A DNA stretch of 36,320 bases from an uncultured Geobacter sp. (lineage in GTDB: Bacteria; Desulfobacterota; Desulfuromonadia; Geobacterales; DSM-12255). Shown here one piece after another: positions 28,876-36,320 of this stretch (the stretch's first letter is position 1; every line of letters starts with the position of its first letter). Both the position numbers and the translations under genes were made by a program. The stretch spans positions 1 through 36,320 of the forward strand of contig CALMOE010000069.1 in NCBI GenBank assembly GCA_937871715.1. Direction: 5' to 3'. The notes under the pieces are model-generated. The model made no database searches, was not told where the DNA came from, and saw nothing but the letters and a program-made list of their open reading frames with translations.

Positions 28876-28892
28876 GCTGGCTGTCAGCCAGC
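28876..28892. promoter_or_regulatory. Perfect palindrome in the tolQ leader
   Basis: GCTGGCTG (28876-28883), one base, CAGCCAGC (28885-28892). It lies about 12 bp downstream of the tolQ -10 element, so it would overlap the start of the transcript. It could be a repressor operator or an mRNA hairpin; no T run follows. Confidence 0.5.
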
Positions 28893-28903
28893 ATGGATCA
28901 AGT

Positions 28904-28932
28904 TTAATATGCCTCTGCACAGGGCAAGTCAA
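28904..28932 (-). promoter_or_regulatory. tolQRAB promoter
   Basis: On the minus strand, TTGACT (28932-28927), 17 bp, then TATTAA (28909-28904). It lies between the nitrilase-gene stop and tolQ and is well placed to drive tolQ-tolB. Confidence 0.65.
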
Positions 28933-28937
28933 TCATT

Positions 28938-29717
28938 TTAATAGCACTCCGGTTTCCTGTCGCTGAAACAGGAGATCTGCTGGCGCCACCCCTCCATGTC
29001 GGCAAAATCCAGGGTGGCGACGATGGTCTCGGTTTCGTAGCCGGCCTCGGCGAGCAGCTCCCCCTTTGCATCGATGATCATGCTCATGCCGAAAAAGTCC
29101 AGCTTGCCCACAATGCCGCAGCAGTTGGCGGATATGACGAACAGCTGGTTCTCGATGGCCCTGGCGCGTAACAGGGTCCGCCAGTGCTCCTGGCGAGGCT
29201 TGGGCCATTCACCCGGAACGACGAGGATTTCAGCACCCTCAACGGCCAGGCGCCTGGCAAGTTCGGGGAATCTCAGGTCGTAGCAGATGAAGACCCCTAG
29301 CTTGCCGACGCTTGTCTCCGCCAGCAGCCAGGAGTCGCCGGCATCGAAGAAACGATCCTCCTGCATGAGGGAGAAGAGGTGCATCTTGCGATACCTCCCC
29401 GCCACTCTCCCCCCGTCCAACACATATGCGGTGTTATAGACCTTGTCTTCGTGGGGTTCGGGGAGCGATCCGATAACCACCATGCCGTGCCTGCGGGAGA
29501 GCTCCCCCAGCTCCTCCACGACTTCCGCGCTGCGCTTGGCAAGCTCGTTGAGCTGCTTGTAGTCAAATCCGGTCGCCCACATCTCGGGGAGGAGCACCAG
29601 TCTGACCCCCTCCCCTGCCAGACGCTCTATTTCTGCTCGCACGTAGCTGAGATTGCTGTCTATATCCCCTGGGGAGATGTTAAATTGCACTGCCGCTGCC
29701 TTGACGCTACGGGACAT
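28938..29717 (-). CDS. Carbon-nitrogen hydrolase (nitrilase superfamily)
   Basis: Likely an omega-amidase-type or related amidohydrolase acting on a small amide. The 259 residues have the Glu-Lys-Cys triad: Glu45 in LLPEMW, Lys111 in YRKMHLF and Cys145 in FICYDLRFPE. Thus the catalytic set is complete. The ATG at 29717 has AGGAGG 7 nt upstream; a longer frame starting at 30212 is not supported and would read through another gene. It diverges from the coiled-coil gene and lies upstream of tolQ, with the tolQ promoter between. The exact substrate cannot be inferred. Confidence 0.9.
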   Translation of the reverse strand: MSRSVKAAAVQFNISPGDIDSNLSYVRAEIERLAGEGVRLVLLPEMWATGFDYKQLNELAKRSAEVVEELGELSRRHGMVVIGSLPEPHEDKVYNTAYVLDGGRVAGRYRKMHLFSLMQEDRFFDAGDSWLLAETSVGKLGVFICYDLRFPELARRLAVEGAEILVVPGEWPKPRQEHWRTLLRARAIENQLFVISANCCGIVGKLDFFGMSMIIDAKGELLAEAGYETETIVATLDFADMEGWRQQISCFSDRKPECY

Positions 29718-29740
29718 GGGCGCCTCCTGGCTGAATATTG

Positions 29741-29769
29741 TTGTCAAGGGAGACATTTTAAAGGATATT
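29741..29769 (+). promoter_or_regulatory. Possible promoter of the coiled-coil gene-hemW pair
   Basis: TTGTCA (29741-29746), 17 bp, GATATT (29764-29769); four of six -10 bases match. A GCCGG/CCGGC hairpin with a 5-nt loop (29785-29799) follows in the leader. Confidence 0.35.
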
Positions 29770-29817
29770 AGCTTACTATTCAAGGCCGGTGCATCCGGCT
29801 CTTCATCGGAGATGAAC

Positions 29818-30174
29818 ATGGGATTGGCAGGGCTTTTTACATCGGCACTGAAGGATGCTCCCTGGCAGAAGATCGCCACGATGGCGATGGAGTATGCCCC
29901 GGAGATATACCGCAGGGCCAGCGAAATGTTGCGCAGGGACGTTGCCGGGCCGCAGAGGGAGCAAGCCGAGGCCGAGCTTAAGGCGCGAGTCGAGAGCCTG
30001 GAAAAGCTTCTCCTCGAGCAGGAGGAGATCATCAGGGGGCAGGAGGAGAGATGCGCCCAGCTGTCTGACGCCTGCCTGCAGCTGGAGAGTAGGCTGAGGA
30101 ACTTCAGGATCATCTGCGCCGTACTCGCCGTCAGCTGTGTCATCCTGGCCTTCCTGGTGTTCAGGCAGGGGTGA
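29818..30174 (+). CDS. Small coiled-coil, tail-anchored membrane protein, unknown
   Basis: A 118-residue protein with an N-terminal region MGLAGLFTSALKDAPW, a Glu/Gln/Leu-rich coiled coil (about 45-90) and one C-terminal transmembrane helix (about 95-115) ending FLVFRQG. It thus looks anchored with a cytoplasmic coiled coil. The ATG at 29818 is chosen because GGAG lies 6 nt upstream; longer starts would run into the nitrilase gene. Its TGA overlaps the hemW GTG (GTGA), indicating co-translation. No family recognised. Confidence 0.72.
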   Translation: MGLAGLFTSALKDAPWQKIATMAMEYAPEIYRRASEMLRRDVAGPQREQAEAELKARVESLEKLLLEQEEIIRGQEERCAQLSDACLQLESRLRNFRIICAVLAVSCVILAFLVFRQG

Positions 30175-31295
30175 GAGCCTCCCTCTACCTGCATATCCCT
30201 TTCTGTCGCCAAAAGTGCAGCTACTGCGACTTCAACTCCTTTGATTCCCCGACCATCCCCGTAAGGGAGTATGTCTCCCGGTTGCTGCGGGAGATGGCAG
30301 CAACGGCTGAACGGTTTGCTCCCGTCTCAGTCCCCACGGTCTATTTCGGTGGCGGCACCCCTTCCCTGCTCCCCACCGGCCTGCTGACCGGTCTGTTGGT
30401 CAGCGCCGCGCAAGCGTTCGAGCTGGAGAGCGATGCGGAGATCACCCTGGAAGCAAATCCGGGAACAGTGACCCTTGAGTCCCTGGGGGCCTACCTTGAT
30501 GCCGGGGTGAACAGATTGTCCGTCGGCATACAGTCCCTCGATGACCGGGAGCTTGCCATTCTCGGCAGAATCCACACGGCTGACCAGGGAGCCAGGGCGA
30601 TCGCACTGGCGCGCAGCGCCGGATTTGCCAACATAGGCCTGGACCTGATGCACTCCCTCCCCGGCCAGACCCTTGCCGGGTGGAGGGAAACCCTTTCACG
30701 TGCCGTAGACCTGGGTGTGGAACACATTTCCGCCTATGCACTCTCCATAGAGGACGGCACCCCGCTGGCGGCAGCGGTCGACAGGGGGGATATCCTCCCT
30801 GTGGATCCGGACCTTTCGGCGGAGATGTTCGAATATACCGCCGACTTCCTTGTCTCAGCCGGATACGAGTATTACGAGGTATCCAATTTTGCCCGTCCCG
30901 GACGCCGCTCCCGCCACAACCAGGTCTACTGGCAGAGGGGGAGCTACCTTGGCTTCGGTGCCGGCGCCCACTCCTTTCTCAACGATAGGGGGTGGGGTGT
31001 CAGGTGGGAAAACCCGCCGGATCTGGCTGAGTATGCCGCCTCCTTTGGGGGGGCGGAACATCCTCTCAGCCGCGAGGATGCCATGGCCGAGTTCTTCTTT
31101 CTCGGTCTGCGCATGCTGGAGGGGGTGGACCTCTCAAGTTTTGCGGCAGAGTTCGGCGAAGCTGCGGAAAATCTGTACGCTGACGCCATGGAGAGCTGTC
31201 TGGCGGAAGGGGTGCTGCAGAGGCGCGGAGATATGCTGGCGCTCACCCGCCGCGGCCTGCTTTTGGCCAACAGGGTCCTGGCCAGGTTCATCTGA
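30171..31295 (+). CDS. hemW: Heme chaperone HemW (radical SAM family)
   Basis: Radical-SAM protein related to coproporphyrinogen dehydrogenase HemN, but known from other bacteria to bind and deliver heme. The 374 residues have the cluster motif Cys12-x3-Cys16-x2-Cys19 and YFGGGTPSLLP. HSLPGQTLAGW follows, and RHNQVYW is the HemW-specific HNxxYW motif. The length is that of HemW, shorter than HemN at about 450. Start GTG at 30171 overlaps the previous stop by 4 bp. It is next to hrcA, as is common. Confidence 0.93.
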   Translation: MRASLYLHIPFCRQKCSYCDFNSFDSPTIPVREYVSRLLREMAATAERFAPVSVPTVYFGGGTPSLLPTGLLTGLLVSAAQAFELESDAEITLEANPGTVTLESLGAYLDAGVNRLSVGIQSLDDRELAILGRIHTADQGARAIALARSAGFANIGLDLMHSLPGQTLAGWRETLSRAVDLGVEHISAYALSIEDGTPLAAAVDRGDILPVDPDLSAEMFEYTADFLVSAGYEYYEVSNFARPGRRSRHNQVYWQRGSYLGFGAGAHSFLNDRGWGVRWENPPDLAEYAASFGGAEHPLSREDAMAEFFFLGLRMLEGVDLSSFAAEFGEAAENLYADAMESCLAEGVLQRRGDMLALTRRGLLLANRVLARFI

Positions 31296-31323
31296 GGTGC
31301 GGGGGCAAATCTGTCCGCAAGCC

Positions 31324-31352
31324 TTGACAATCCCTGCCATAATTATTACTTT
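31324..31352 (+). promoter_or_regulatory. hrcA operon promoter
   Basis: TTGACA (31324-31329), 17 bp, TACTTT (31347-31352). The CIRCE operator starts 13 bp downstream of the -10, over the expected transcription start. This is a vegetative promoter under repression rather than a sigma-32 one. Confidence 0.7.
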
Positions 31353-31364
31353 TGCACTAGCTGG

Positions 31365-31391
31365 TTAGCACTCGGCCGACAAGAGTGCTAA
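31365..31391. promoter_or_regulatory. CIRCE operator (HrcA-binding site)
   Basis: TTAGCACTC, 9 bp, GAGTGCTAA is a perfect consensus CIRCE element. HrcA bound here represses the hrcA-grpE-dnaK-dnaJ transcript until heat shock, so hrcA is autoregulated. It is the only CIRCE seen in the window. Confidence 0.97.
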
Positions 31392-31412
31392 GTTATGTTT
31401 CGGGAGCGAGCC

Positions 31413-32444
31413 ATGGAGGACGGACTAAACCTCAGAAGCCGCCAGATACTGGAGGCTATCATCGAGGATTACATCAGCACGGCGGAGCCGATCGGCAGCA
31501 GTGCCATCAGGAGCCGGCACGGCCTCTCCCTTTCTCCGGCAACCATCCGCAACGTCATGGCCGATCTGGAGGAGCTGGGCTTTCTCTCCTCACCCCATAC
31601 CTCCGCTGGGAGGGTGCCGACGGAGAAGGCCTATCGTTTCTACGTCGACTCACTCCTGGCTGTGGGGGGGGTAGATCGGGGGGAGAGGGAGGAAATCCGC
31701 CGTCGCTGCACCATGGCTGGCAAGGATGTGGAAGGGGTCTTCAGGGGGGTCAGCCAGATGCTATCCTCCGTTTCCCACTACATGGGGATCGTCGCCGCAC
31801 CCAGCTTCAACTCCAACGTCTTCCGCCAGATCGAGTTCATCCCCCTTGGCGGACGCAGGATCCTCGCCATACTCGTATCCCAGAGCGGTTCGGTGCAGAA
31901 CAGGATCGTCGAGTTGGAGAGGGACATCTCCGCCGATGACCTGCAGAAGATGACCAACTATCTGAACGAAATGCTCCATGGGCTGACCATCTCCCAGGTC
32001 AAGGGGAAGATAGTCAGGGAGATGGAGGGGGAGAGGGCGCGCTACGACGAGATGCTCGCCAATGCCCTGAGGCTCTCCCAGCAGGCGCTGGACGACGTGG
32101 GGGAGGAGATCTTCATCGAAGGTCAGGCCAACATCCTCGATCTCCCCGAGTTTGCCGATGTGCAGAAGATGAAGGATATCTTCCGTGCCATGGAGCAGAA
32201 GAGTCAGCTTCTGACCGTTCTGGACAGCTGCCTCAAGGCGCCCGGGGTGAACATCTTCATCGGTTCCGAGTCTCACCTGAACAGCATGTCCGGCCTTAGC
32301 ATGATCACTTCTACCTATGTTTCCGGCAAGAATACCCTTGGGGTTCTCGGGGTAATCGGACCGACACGCATGGGGTACGGCAAGGTCATCCCGATAGTCG
32401 ATTACACCGCCAGGATGCTAACCCGCATGCTGCACGTGGATTAG
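31413..32444 (+). CDS. hrcA: Heat-inducible transcription repressor HrcA
   Basis: Winged-helix repressor that binds CIRCE and is kept active by GroEL in studied species. The 343 residues open with the DNA-binding domain [15 protein letters not shown] and [30 protein letters not shown], with [16 protein letters not shown]. The C-terminal GAF-like and dimer region ends [23 protein letters not shown]. The ATG at 31413 is preferred (GGGAG 6 nt upstream) over 31395. It is preceded by its own CIRCE site and followed by grpE after 35 bp. Confidence 0.96.
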   Translation: MEDGLNLRSRQILEAIIEDYISTAEPIGSSAIRSRHGLSLSPATIRNVMADLEELGFLSSPHTSAGRVPTEKAYRFYVDSLLAVGGVDRGEREEIRRRCTMAGKDVEGVFRGVSQMLSSVSHYMGIVAAPSFNSNVFRQIEFIPLGGRRILAILVSQSGSVQNRIVELERDISADDLQKMTNYLNEMLHGLTISQVKGKIVREMEGERARYDEMLANALRLSQQALDDVGEEIFIEGQANILDLPEFADVQKMKDIFRAMEQKSQLLTVLDSCLKAPGVNIFIGSESHLNSMSGLSMITSTYVSGKNTLGVLGVIGPTRMGYGKVIPIVDYTARMLTRMLHVD

Positions 32445-32479
32445 CAGTAAAGCAAACTGAATACAAGGAGTCGTGTTGC

Positions 32480-33022
32480 GTGAAAAAGAAGAGCCACGAA
32501 GAAGTTGAAGTCCCAGAGCAGCAAGCCGTGGAGGAGAGCGCGCCGCTGGACCGCATCCAGGAGTTGGAGACCCTCCTTGCTGCCAAGGAGGCCGAGGCCG
32601 CCGCGAACTGGGACAAGTTCGTCCGCGAACGTGCCGACCTGGAGAACTACCGCAGGCGGACCCAGAAGGAGAAGGAGGAGTTGATCAAGTACGGCAACGA
32701 GTCCCTTATCCTGGAGATTCTCCCCTCAGTGGACAACATGGAGCGGGCCTTGAACCATCTGGATGCGGAGAGCCAGGATCCGGTAATGGTAGGTATCCGC
32801 ATGACCCTGGAAATGCTTATGGGGGCTTTGAAGAAGTTCGGCGTAACTCCCGTTGAGGCGGCGCCGGGTGGCGGGTTCGACCCCGCCCTGCACCAGGCAA
32901 TGGGGCAGGTGGAGTCCCAGGAGTACCCGTCGGGGAGCATAGCCGAGGTCTTCCAGAAGGGGTACCTCCTCAACGAGAGGCTCCTGCGCCCGTCCATGGT
33001 GATGGTGGCGAAGAGTCAGTGA
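32480..33022 (+). CDS. grpE: Nucleotide exchange factor GrpE
   Basis: Dimeric cochaperone that releases ADP from DnaK. The 180 residues have an acidic, disordered start, the long dimer helix (about 20-75) with [22 protein letters not shown], and the beta-domain with [11 protein letters not shown] and [18 protein letters not shown]. The start is GTG at 32480, with AAGGAG 9 nt upstream. It sits between hrcA and dnaK; the grpE-dnaK gap is a 159-bp spacer with heptad repeats. Confidence 0.95.
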   Translation: MKKKSHEEVEVPEQQAVEESAPLDRIQELETLLAAKEAEAAANWDKFVRERADLENYRRRTQKEKEELIKYGNESLILEILPSVDNMERALNHLDAESQDPVMVGIRMTLEMLMGALKKFGVTPVEAAPGGGFDPALHQAMGQVESQEYPSGSIAEVFQKGYLLNERLLRPSMVMVAKSQ

Positions 33023-33181
33023 ATAGGGAATAGGGAAATCTGCAAGGGAAGAGTCTTACGGTAACTGCATTTGGTCTTTTACTGTTCACCGATCCCCGAT
33101 ACCGATTTTTTTATGAGGCCCCTTGTTTTTTCTGCGGGGGATAACTAGTTTTCAGATAGAACGAATTTCAAGGAGGCAGTA
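33020..33181. repeat. grpE-dnaK spacer with heptad repeats
   Basis: Repeating 7-base units GAATAGG begin at the grpE stop (about 33020-33036). Four units of the opposite strand sense lie at 33079-33106 (for example TCACCGA, TCCCCGA). The two arrays flank a non-repetitive centre. No second CIRCE and no convincing sigma-32 promoter was found, so dnaK probably relies on the hrcA transcript. The dnaK ribosome site AAGGAGG is at the right end. Confidence 0.55.
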
Positions 33182-35086
33182 ATGAGCAAGGTAATAGGCA
33201 TAGATCTCGGCACAACCAACTCCTGCGTGGCGATCATGGAGGGTGGCGAGCCGGTTGTCATAGCGAACGCCGAAGGGAGCCGCACCACGCCGTCCATGGT
33301 GGCCATCACCGAGAGCGGCGAGCGCCTCGTCGGCCAGCAGGCCAAGCGCCAGGCAGTCACCAACCCGGAGAATACCCTTTTCGCCATCAAGCGGCTCATC
33401 GGTCGCAAGTTCGACACTGAGGCGGTGAGGAAGGATATCAAGATCTCCCCCTTCAAGATCGTCAAGGCGGACAACGACGATGCCTGGGTGGATGTGCGGG
33501 AGAAGAAGTACTCCCCCCCTGAAATTTCCGCCATGGTCCTGCAGAAGATGAAAAAGACCGCCGAGGACTATCTTGGCCAGACCGTGACCGATGCGGTCAT
33601 AACCGTCCCGGCCTACTTCGACGACTCCCAGCGCCAGGCCACCAAGGACGCGGGGAAGATCGCCGGCCTCAACGTCCTGCGCATCATCAACGAGCCGACC
33701 GCCGCGGCCCTTGCCTACGGCCTGGACAAGAAGCACGACGAGAAGATCGCCGTCTTCGACCTTGGCGGAGGAACCTTCGACATCTCCATCCTGGAGCTGG
33801 GTGACGGCGTCTTCGAGGTCAAGTCCACAAACGGCGACACCTTCCTCGGCGGCGAGGATTTCGACCAAGTGGTCATCGACTGGATTGCCGACGAGTTCAA
33901 GAAGGACCAGGGGATCGACCTGAGAAGCGACAAGATGGCGCTGCAGCGCCTGAAGGAGGCGGCGGAGAAGGCCAAGTGCGAGCTCTCCACCTCCATGGAG
34001 ACGGACATCAACCTTCCCTTCATCACCGCCGATGCCACCGGCCCCAAGCACCTGAACCTGAAGCTCTCCCGCGCCAAGCTGGAGGCGCTCTGCGGCGACC
34101 TGCTCGCCAAACTGGATGGCCCCTGTCGCCAGGCTCTGAAGGATTCGGGTCTGTCAGCCTCCGAGATCAACGAGGTCATCCTCGTCGGCGGCATGACCCG
34201 CATGCCGGCGGTGCAGCAGCGGGTGGAGCAGATCTTCGGCAAAGTTCCAAACCGTGGCGTAAACCCGGATGAAGTAGTCGCCATCGGCGCCGCCATCCAG
34301 GGTGGCGTCCTTAAAGGGGATGTCAAGGACGTGCTCCTCCTCGACGTAACCCCACTCTCCCTCGGCATCGAGACCCTGGGGAGCGTCATGACCAAGCTGA
34401 TCGAGAAGAACACCACCATCCCCTGCCGCAAGTCCCAGGTCTTCTCCACCGCCGCCGACAACCAGCCGGCGGTCAGCATCCACGTACTCCAGGGGGAGCG
34501 GGAGATGGCCGCCGACAACAAAACCCTGGGGAACTTCGAGCTGACCGGCATCCCGTCGGCCCCCCGCGGCGTTCCCCAGATCGAGGTAACCTTCGACATC
34601 GATGCCAACGGCATCGTCCACGTCTCAGCCAAGGACCTGGGTACGGGCAAGGAGCAGTCGATCCGCATCACCGCCTCCTCCGGCCTCTCCAAGGAGGAGA
34701 TCGACAAGATGGTGCGGGATGCGGAGGCCCACGCGTCAGAGGACAAGAAGAAGCGCGAGCTGATCGAGGCCCGCAACCAGGCGGACAGCACCGTCTATCA
34801 GACTGAGAAATCCCTCAAGGAGTTCGGCGACAAGATCGACGCCTCCGAGAAGGAGAAGATCGAGGAGAAGCTGGCCGAGCTGAAGAAGGCAATGGAGGGG
34901 AACGATCCAGAGGCCATGAAGAAGGCAGGCGAGGAGCTGATGCAGGCCTCCCACAAGCTTGCCGAGGCGGTTTATGCCCAGGCCCAGCAGGCAGGTGGGG
35001 CAGGCGAGCATGCCGCCGGAGGCGAGAAGTCCGCCAAGGGGGACAATGTTGTGGATGCGGATTTCGAAGAAGTGAAGGATAAATAA
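33182..35086 (+). CDS. dnaK: Chaperone protein DnaK (Hsp70)
   Basis: ATP-driven chaperone. The 634 residues start [21 protein letters not shown] (phosphate-binding loop 1). [15 protein letters not shown] and [15 protein letters not shown] are the other two Hsp70 signatures. The linker [16 protein letters not shown] is followed by the substrate-binding beta sandwich, the helical lid and an acidic C-terminus ending in [10 protein letters not shown], the usual EEVD-like bacterial tail. AAGGAGG lies 7 nt before the ATG. It is the third gene of the CIRCE-controlled cluster. Confidence 0.98.
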   Translation: MSKVIGIDLGTTNSCVAIMEGGEPVVIANAEGSRTTPSMVAITESGERLVGQQAKRQAVTNPENTLFAIKRLIGRKFDTEAVRKDIKISPFKIVKADNDDAWVDVREKKYSPPEISAMVLQKMKKTAEDYLGQTVTDAVITVPAYFDDSQRQATKDAGKIAGLNVLRIINEPTAAALAYGLDKKHDEKIAVFDLGGGTFDISILELGDGVFEVKSTNGDTFLGGEDFDQVVIDWIADEFKKDQGIDLRSDKMALQRLKEAAEKAKCELSTSMETDINLPFITADATGPKHLNLKLSRAKLEALCGDLLAKLDGPCRQALKDSGLSASEINEVILVGGMTRMPAVQQRVEQIFGKVPNRGVNPDEVVAIGAAIQGGVLKGDVKDVLLLDVTPLSLGIETLGSVMTKLIEKNTTIPCRKSQVFSTAADNQPAVSIHVLQGEREMAADNKTLGNFELTGIPSAPRGVPQIEVTFDIDANGIVHVSAKDLGTGKEQSIRITASSGLSKEEIDKMVRDAEAHASEDKKKRELIEARNQADSTVYQTEKSLKEFGDKIDASEKEKIEEKLAELKKAMEGNDPEAMKKAGEELMQASHKLAEAVYAQAQQAGGAGEHAAGGEKSAKGDNVVDADFEEVKDK

Positions 35087-35087
35087 A

Positions 35088-35212
35088 ACGGGCTCCGGGC
35101 TGAGGGCTCGGGGCACAGGGCCAGTCGAAGAAAGGCGAAAGGCGTACAACCGTACCCTTTCGCCTTTTGCCGTAATTATTTTCCCTGAGCACCCAGCCCC
35201 GAACCCCGAGCC
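35088..35212. repeat. dnaK-dnaJ spacer: heptad arrays around a long hairpin
   Basis: Five 7-base units (ACGGGCT, CCGGGCT and three more, 35088-35122) and four of the opposite sense (35185-35212, for example CCGAACC, CCGAGCC) flank a strong central hairpin. The hairpin arms are 35131-35147 and 35152-35167, with 16 paired bases, one bulged C and a 4-nt loop. The whole spacer could fold as a nested stem. It may attenuate dnaJ relative to dnaK or be a mobile-type repeat. Confidence 0.7.
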
Positions 35213-35226
35213 AAAAGGATTATATT

Positions 35227-36320
35227 TTGGCAGACAAACGCGACTATTACGAGGTGCTGGGGGTAAACCGCAACGCCGCCGAGACGGAGATCAAGAAGGC
35301 CTTCAGGAAGATGGCGGTGCAGTATCACCCGGACAAGAACCCGGGGAACAAGGAGGCTGAGGAGAAGTTCAAGGAGCTCTCCGAAGCTTACGAGGTCCTC
35401 TCCGATCCCCAGAAGAGGGCCCAGTACGACCAGTTCGGCCATGCCGGCGTGAGCGGCGCCGGATTCTCCTCCGGCGGCTTCGGCGCCGGCTCCCCCTTCG
35501 GCGACATCTTCGGCGATATCTTCGGCGACATCTTCGGCGGAGGAGGCCGGCAGCGGAGCCGGGGGCGCCGGGGGGACGACCTGCAGTACAACCTGGAGAT
35601 CAGCTTCGAGGAGTCGGCCAGTGGGGTGGCGAAGGAGATTGAGGTCCCCTTTGCCAAGCGCTGCACAGTATGCGACGGCAGCGGTGCCAAGCCAGGGACC
35701 GAGCCGAAGAGCTGCCCGACCTGCAAGGGTGCTGGACAGGTCCGCTTCCAGCAGGGCTTCTTCAGCGTCAGCAAGACCTGCGGACAGTGCAACGGCGAAG
35801 GGCGCATTGTGGACAATCCTTGCACCGAGTGCCGGGGGACCGGATCGATCCGGGACAGGAAGAAACTCTCAGTCAAGGTCCCTCCCGGTGTGGAGACCGG
35901 CGTCCGCCTGAAGATGACCGGCGAGGGGGGGCAAGGCACAAAGGGTGGCGGCAACGGCGACCTGTACATCTACATCGAGGTAAGGGAGCACCCGATCTTC
36001 AGGCGCGAAGGGGACGACGTCATCTGCGAGACCCCCATCAGCTTCACCCAGGCGGCCCTGGGTTGCGAACTGGAGATCCCCACCCTGGAGGGTAAGGTCG
36101 CCATGAAGGTCCCCGATGGAACACAGACCGGCAGGATATTCCGCCTGCGCGGCAAGGGGTTCACATCCCTGCAGGGTTACGGCAAGGGGGATCAGCTGGT
36201 GGTCCTGAGGGTGGAGACCCCGAGCAACCTGAATTCCCGCCAGCGGGAGCTTCTGGAGGAGTTCGCCAGGATCAGCGGCGAAGAGATCAATCCGCAAAAC
36301 AAGAATTTCTTTGATAAAGT
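35227..36320 (+). CDS. dnaJ: Chaperone protein DnaJ (Hsp40), partial at window end
   Basis: Type I cochaperone that delivers clients to DnaK and stimulates its ATPase. The start is TTG at 35227, with AAGG 8 nt upstream; no ATG fits the frame. The reading frame is open to the last base, giving 364 complete codons, so only about 5-20 residues are missing. The J domain has the HPD motif in YHPDKN. A Gly/Phe region carries three FGDI units in tandem. Four zinc-binding CxxCxGxG motifs follow ([32 protein letters not shown]), then the substrate-binding domains. Confidence 0.96.
   Translation, partial: MADKRDYYEVLGVNRNAAETEIKKAFRKMAVQYHPDKNPGNKEAEEKFKELSEAYEVLSDPQKRAQYDQFGHAGVSGAGFSSGGFGAGSPFGDIFGDIFGDIFGGGGRQRSRGRRGDDLQYNLEISFEESASGVAKEIEVPFAKRCTVCDGSGAKPGTEPKSCPTCKGAGQVRFQQGFFSVSKTCGQCNGEGRIVDNPCTECRGTGSIRDRKKLSVKVPPGVETGVRLKMTGEGGQGTKGGGNGDLYIYIEVREHPIFRREGDDVICETPISFTQAALGCELEIPTLEGKVAMKVPDGTQTGRIFRLRGKGFTSLQGYGKGDQLVVLRVETPSNLNSRQRELLEEFARISGEEINPQNKNFFDK

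Noticed and set aside
28938-30212. A 424-residue nitrilase with a long N-terminal extension
   Set aside because: The extension is antisense to the coiled-coil gene and not family-like; the ATG at 29717 has a strong ribosome site.
30171-31295. Oxygen-independent coproporphyrinogen oxidase HemN
   Set aside because: Length (374 residues) and the HNxxYW motif fit HemW rather than HemN.
33107-33170. Sigma-32-type promoter before dnaK
   Set aside because: No CTTGAA and CCCCAT pair with suitable spacing; only loosely similar C- and G-rich runs.
33152-34791. Long minus-strand frames opposite dnaK
   Set aside because: Shadows of the highly conserved dnaK reading frame; no independent motif.
35088-35212. 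CRISPR-like array
   Set aside because: Units are 7 bases with no unique spacers, and there are no cas genes.

Overview
This window looks like the replication-origin region of a chromosome from the Geobacter group (Desulfuromonadales, deltaproteobacterial lineage). The case rests on gene content and order remembered for that group: dnaA-dnaN-recF-gyrB-gyrA followed by a HEAT-like protein, gpsA and a sensor kinase; a tolQRAB-pal-cpoB block; and hemW-hrcA-grpE-dnaK-dnaJ with a CIRCE operator. Coding DNA is GC-rich, while the DNA on both sides of dnaA is strongly AT-rich. The species cannot be named from the sequence alone.

Layout. (1) 1-13.9 kb, all on the minus strand: dnaA, dnaN, recF, gyrB, gyrA, a HEAT-like protein, gpsA and a PAS sensor histidine kinase. 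The kinase has lost its C-terminus to a palindromic repeat at the window edge. (2) 13.9-14.2 kb: AT-rich dnaA-rpmH spacer with DnaA-box-like sites, the best oriC candidate; a second group of DnaA boxes lies between dnaA and dnaN. (3) 14.2-20.6 kb, plus strand: rpmH, rnpA, yidD, yidC, mnmE, mnmG, rsmG, with a near-consensus parS between mnmE and mnmG. (4) 20.8-22.7 kb, plus: a glycine-zipper lipoprotein, hemH and a two-CxxC mini-protein. (5) 22.7-24.1 kb: nadA (minus) diverges from tatA (plus) across a promoter region with a three-half-site operator-like array over the nadA -10. (6) 24.1-28.9 kb, minus: tolQ-tolR-tolA-tolB, then pal and cpoB. (7) 28.9-30.2 kb: a nitrilase-family amidohydrolase (minus) diverging from a small coiled-coil membrane protein that overlaps hemW. 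(8) 30.2-36.3 kb, plus: hemW, CIRCE-hrcA, grpE, dnaK and dnaJ (TTG start, cut by the window end).

Most of the window is housekeeping: replication initiation and supercoiling, ribosome and tRNA maturation, membrane protein insertion, envelope integrity, heme and NAD synthesis, and the heat-shock chaperones. Genes close to the origin are transcribed away from it on both sides. nadA, tol-pal and the nitrilase gene are the exceptions.

No CRISPR, phage, transposase or defence system was seen. The unexplained material is non-coding or structural: a family of seven-base-periodic inverted spacers (gyrB-gyrA, grpE-dnaK, dnaK-dnaJ), a terminator-shaped perfect palindrome inside the mnmE coding region, a large hairpin between dnaN and recF, the repeat that ends the kinase gene, and operator-like palindromes at nadA, tolQ and pal.
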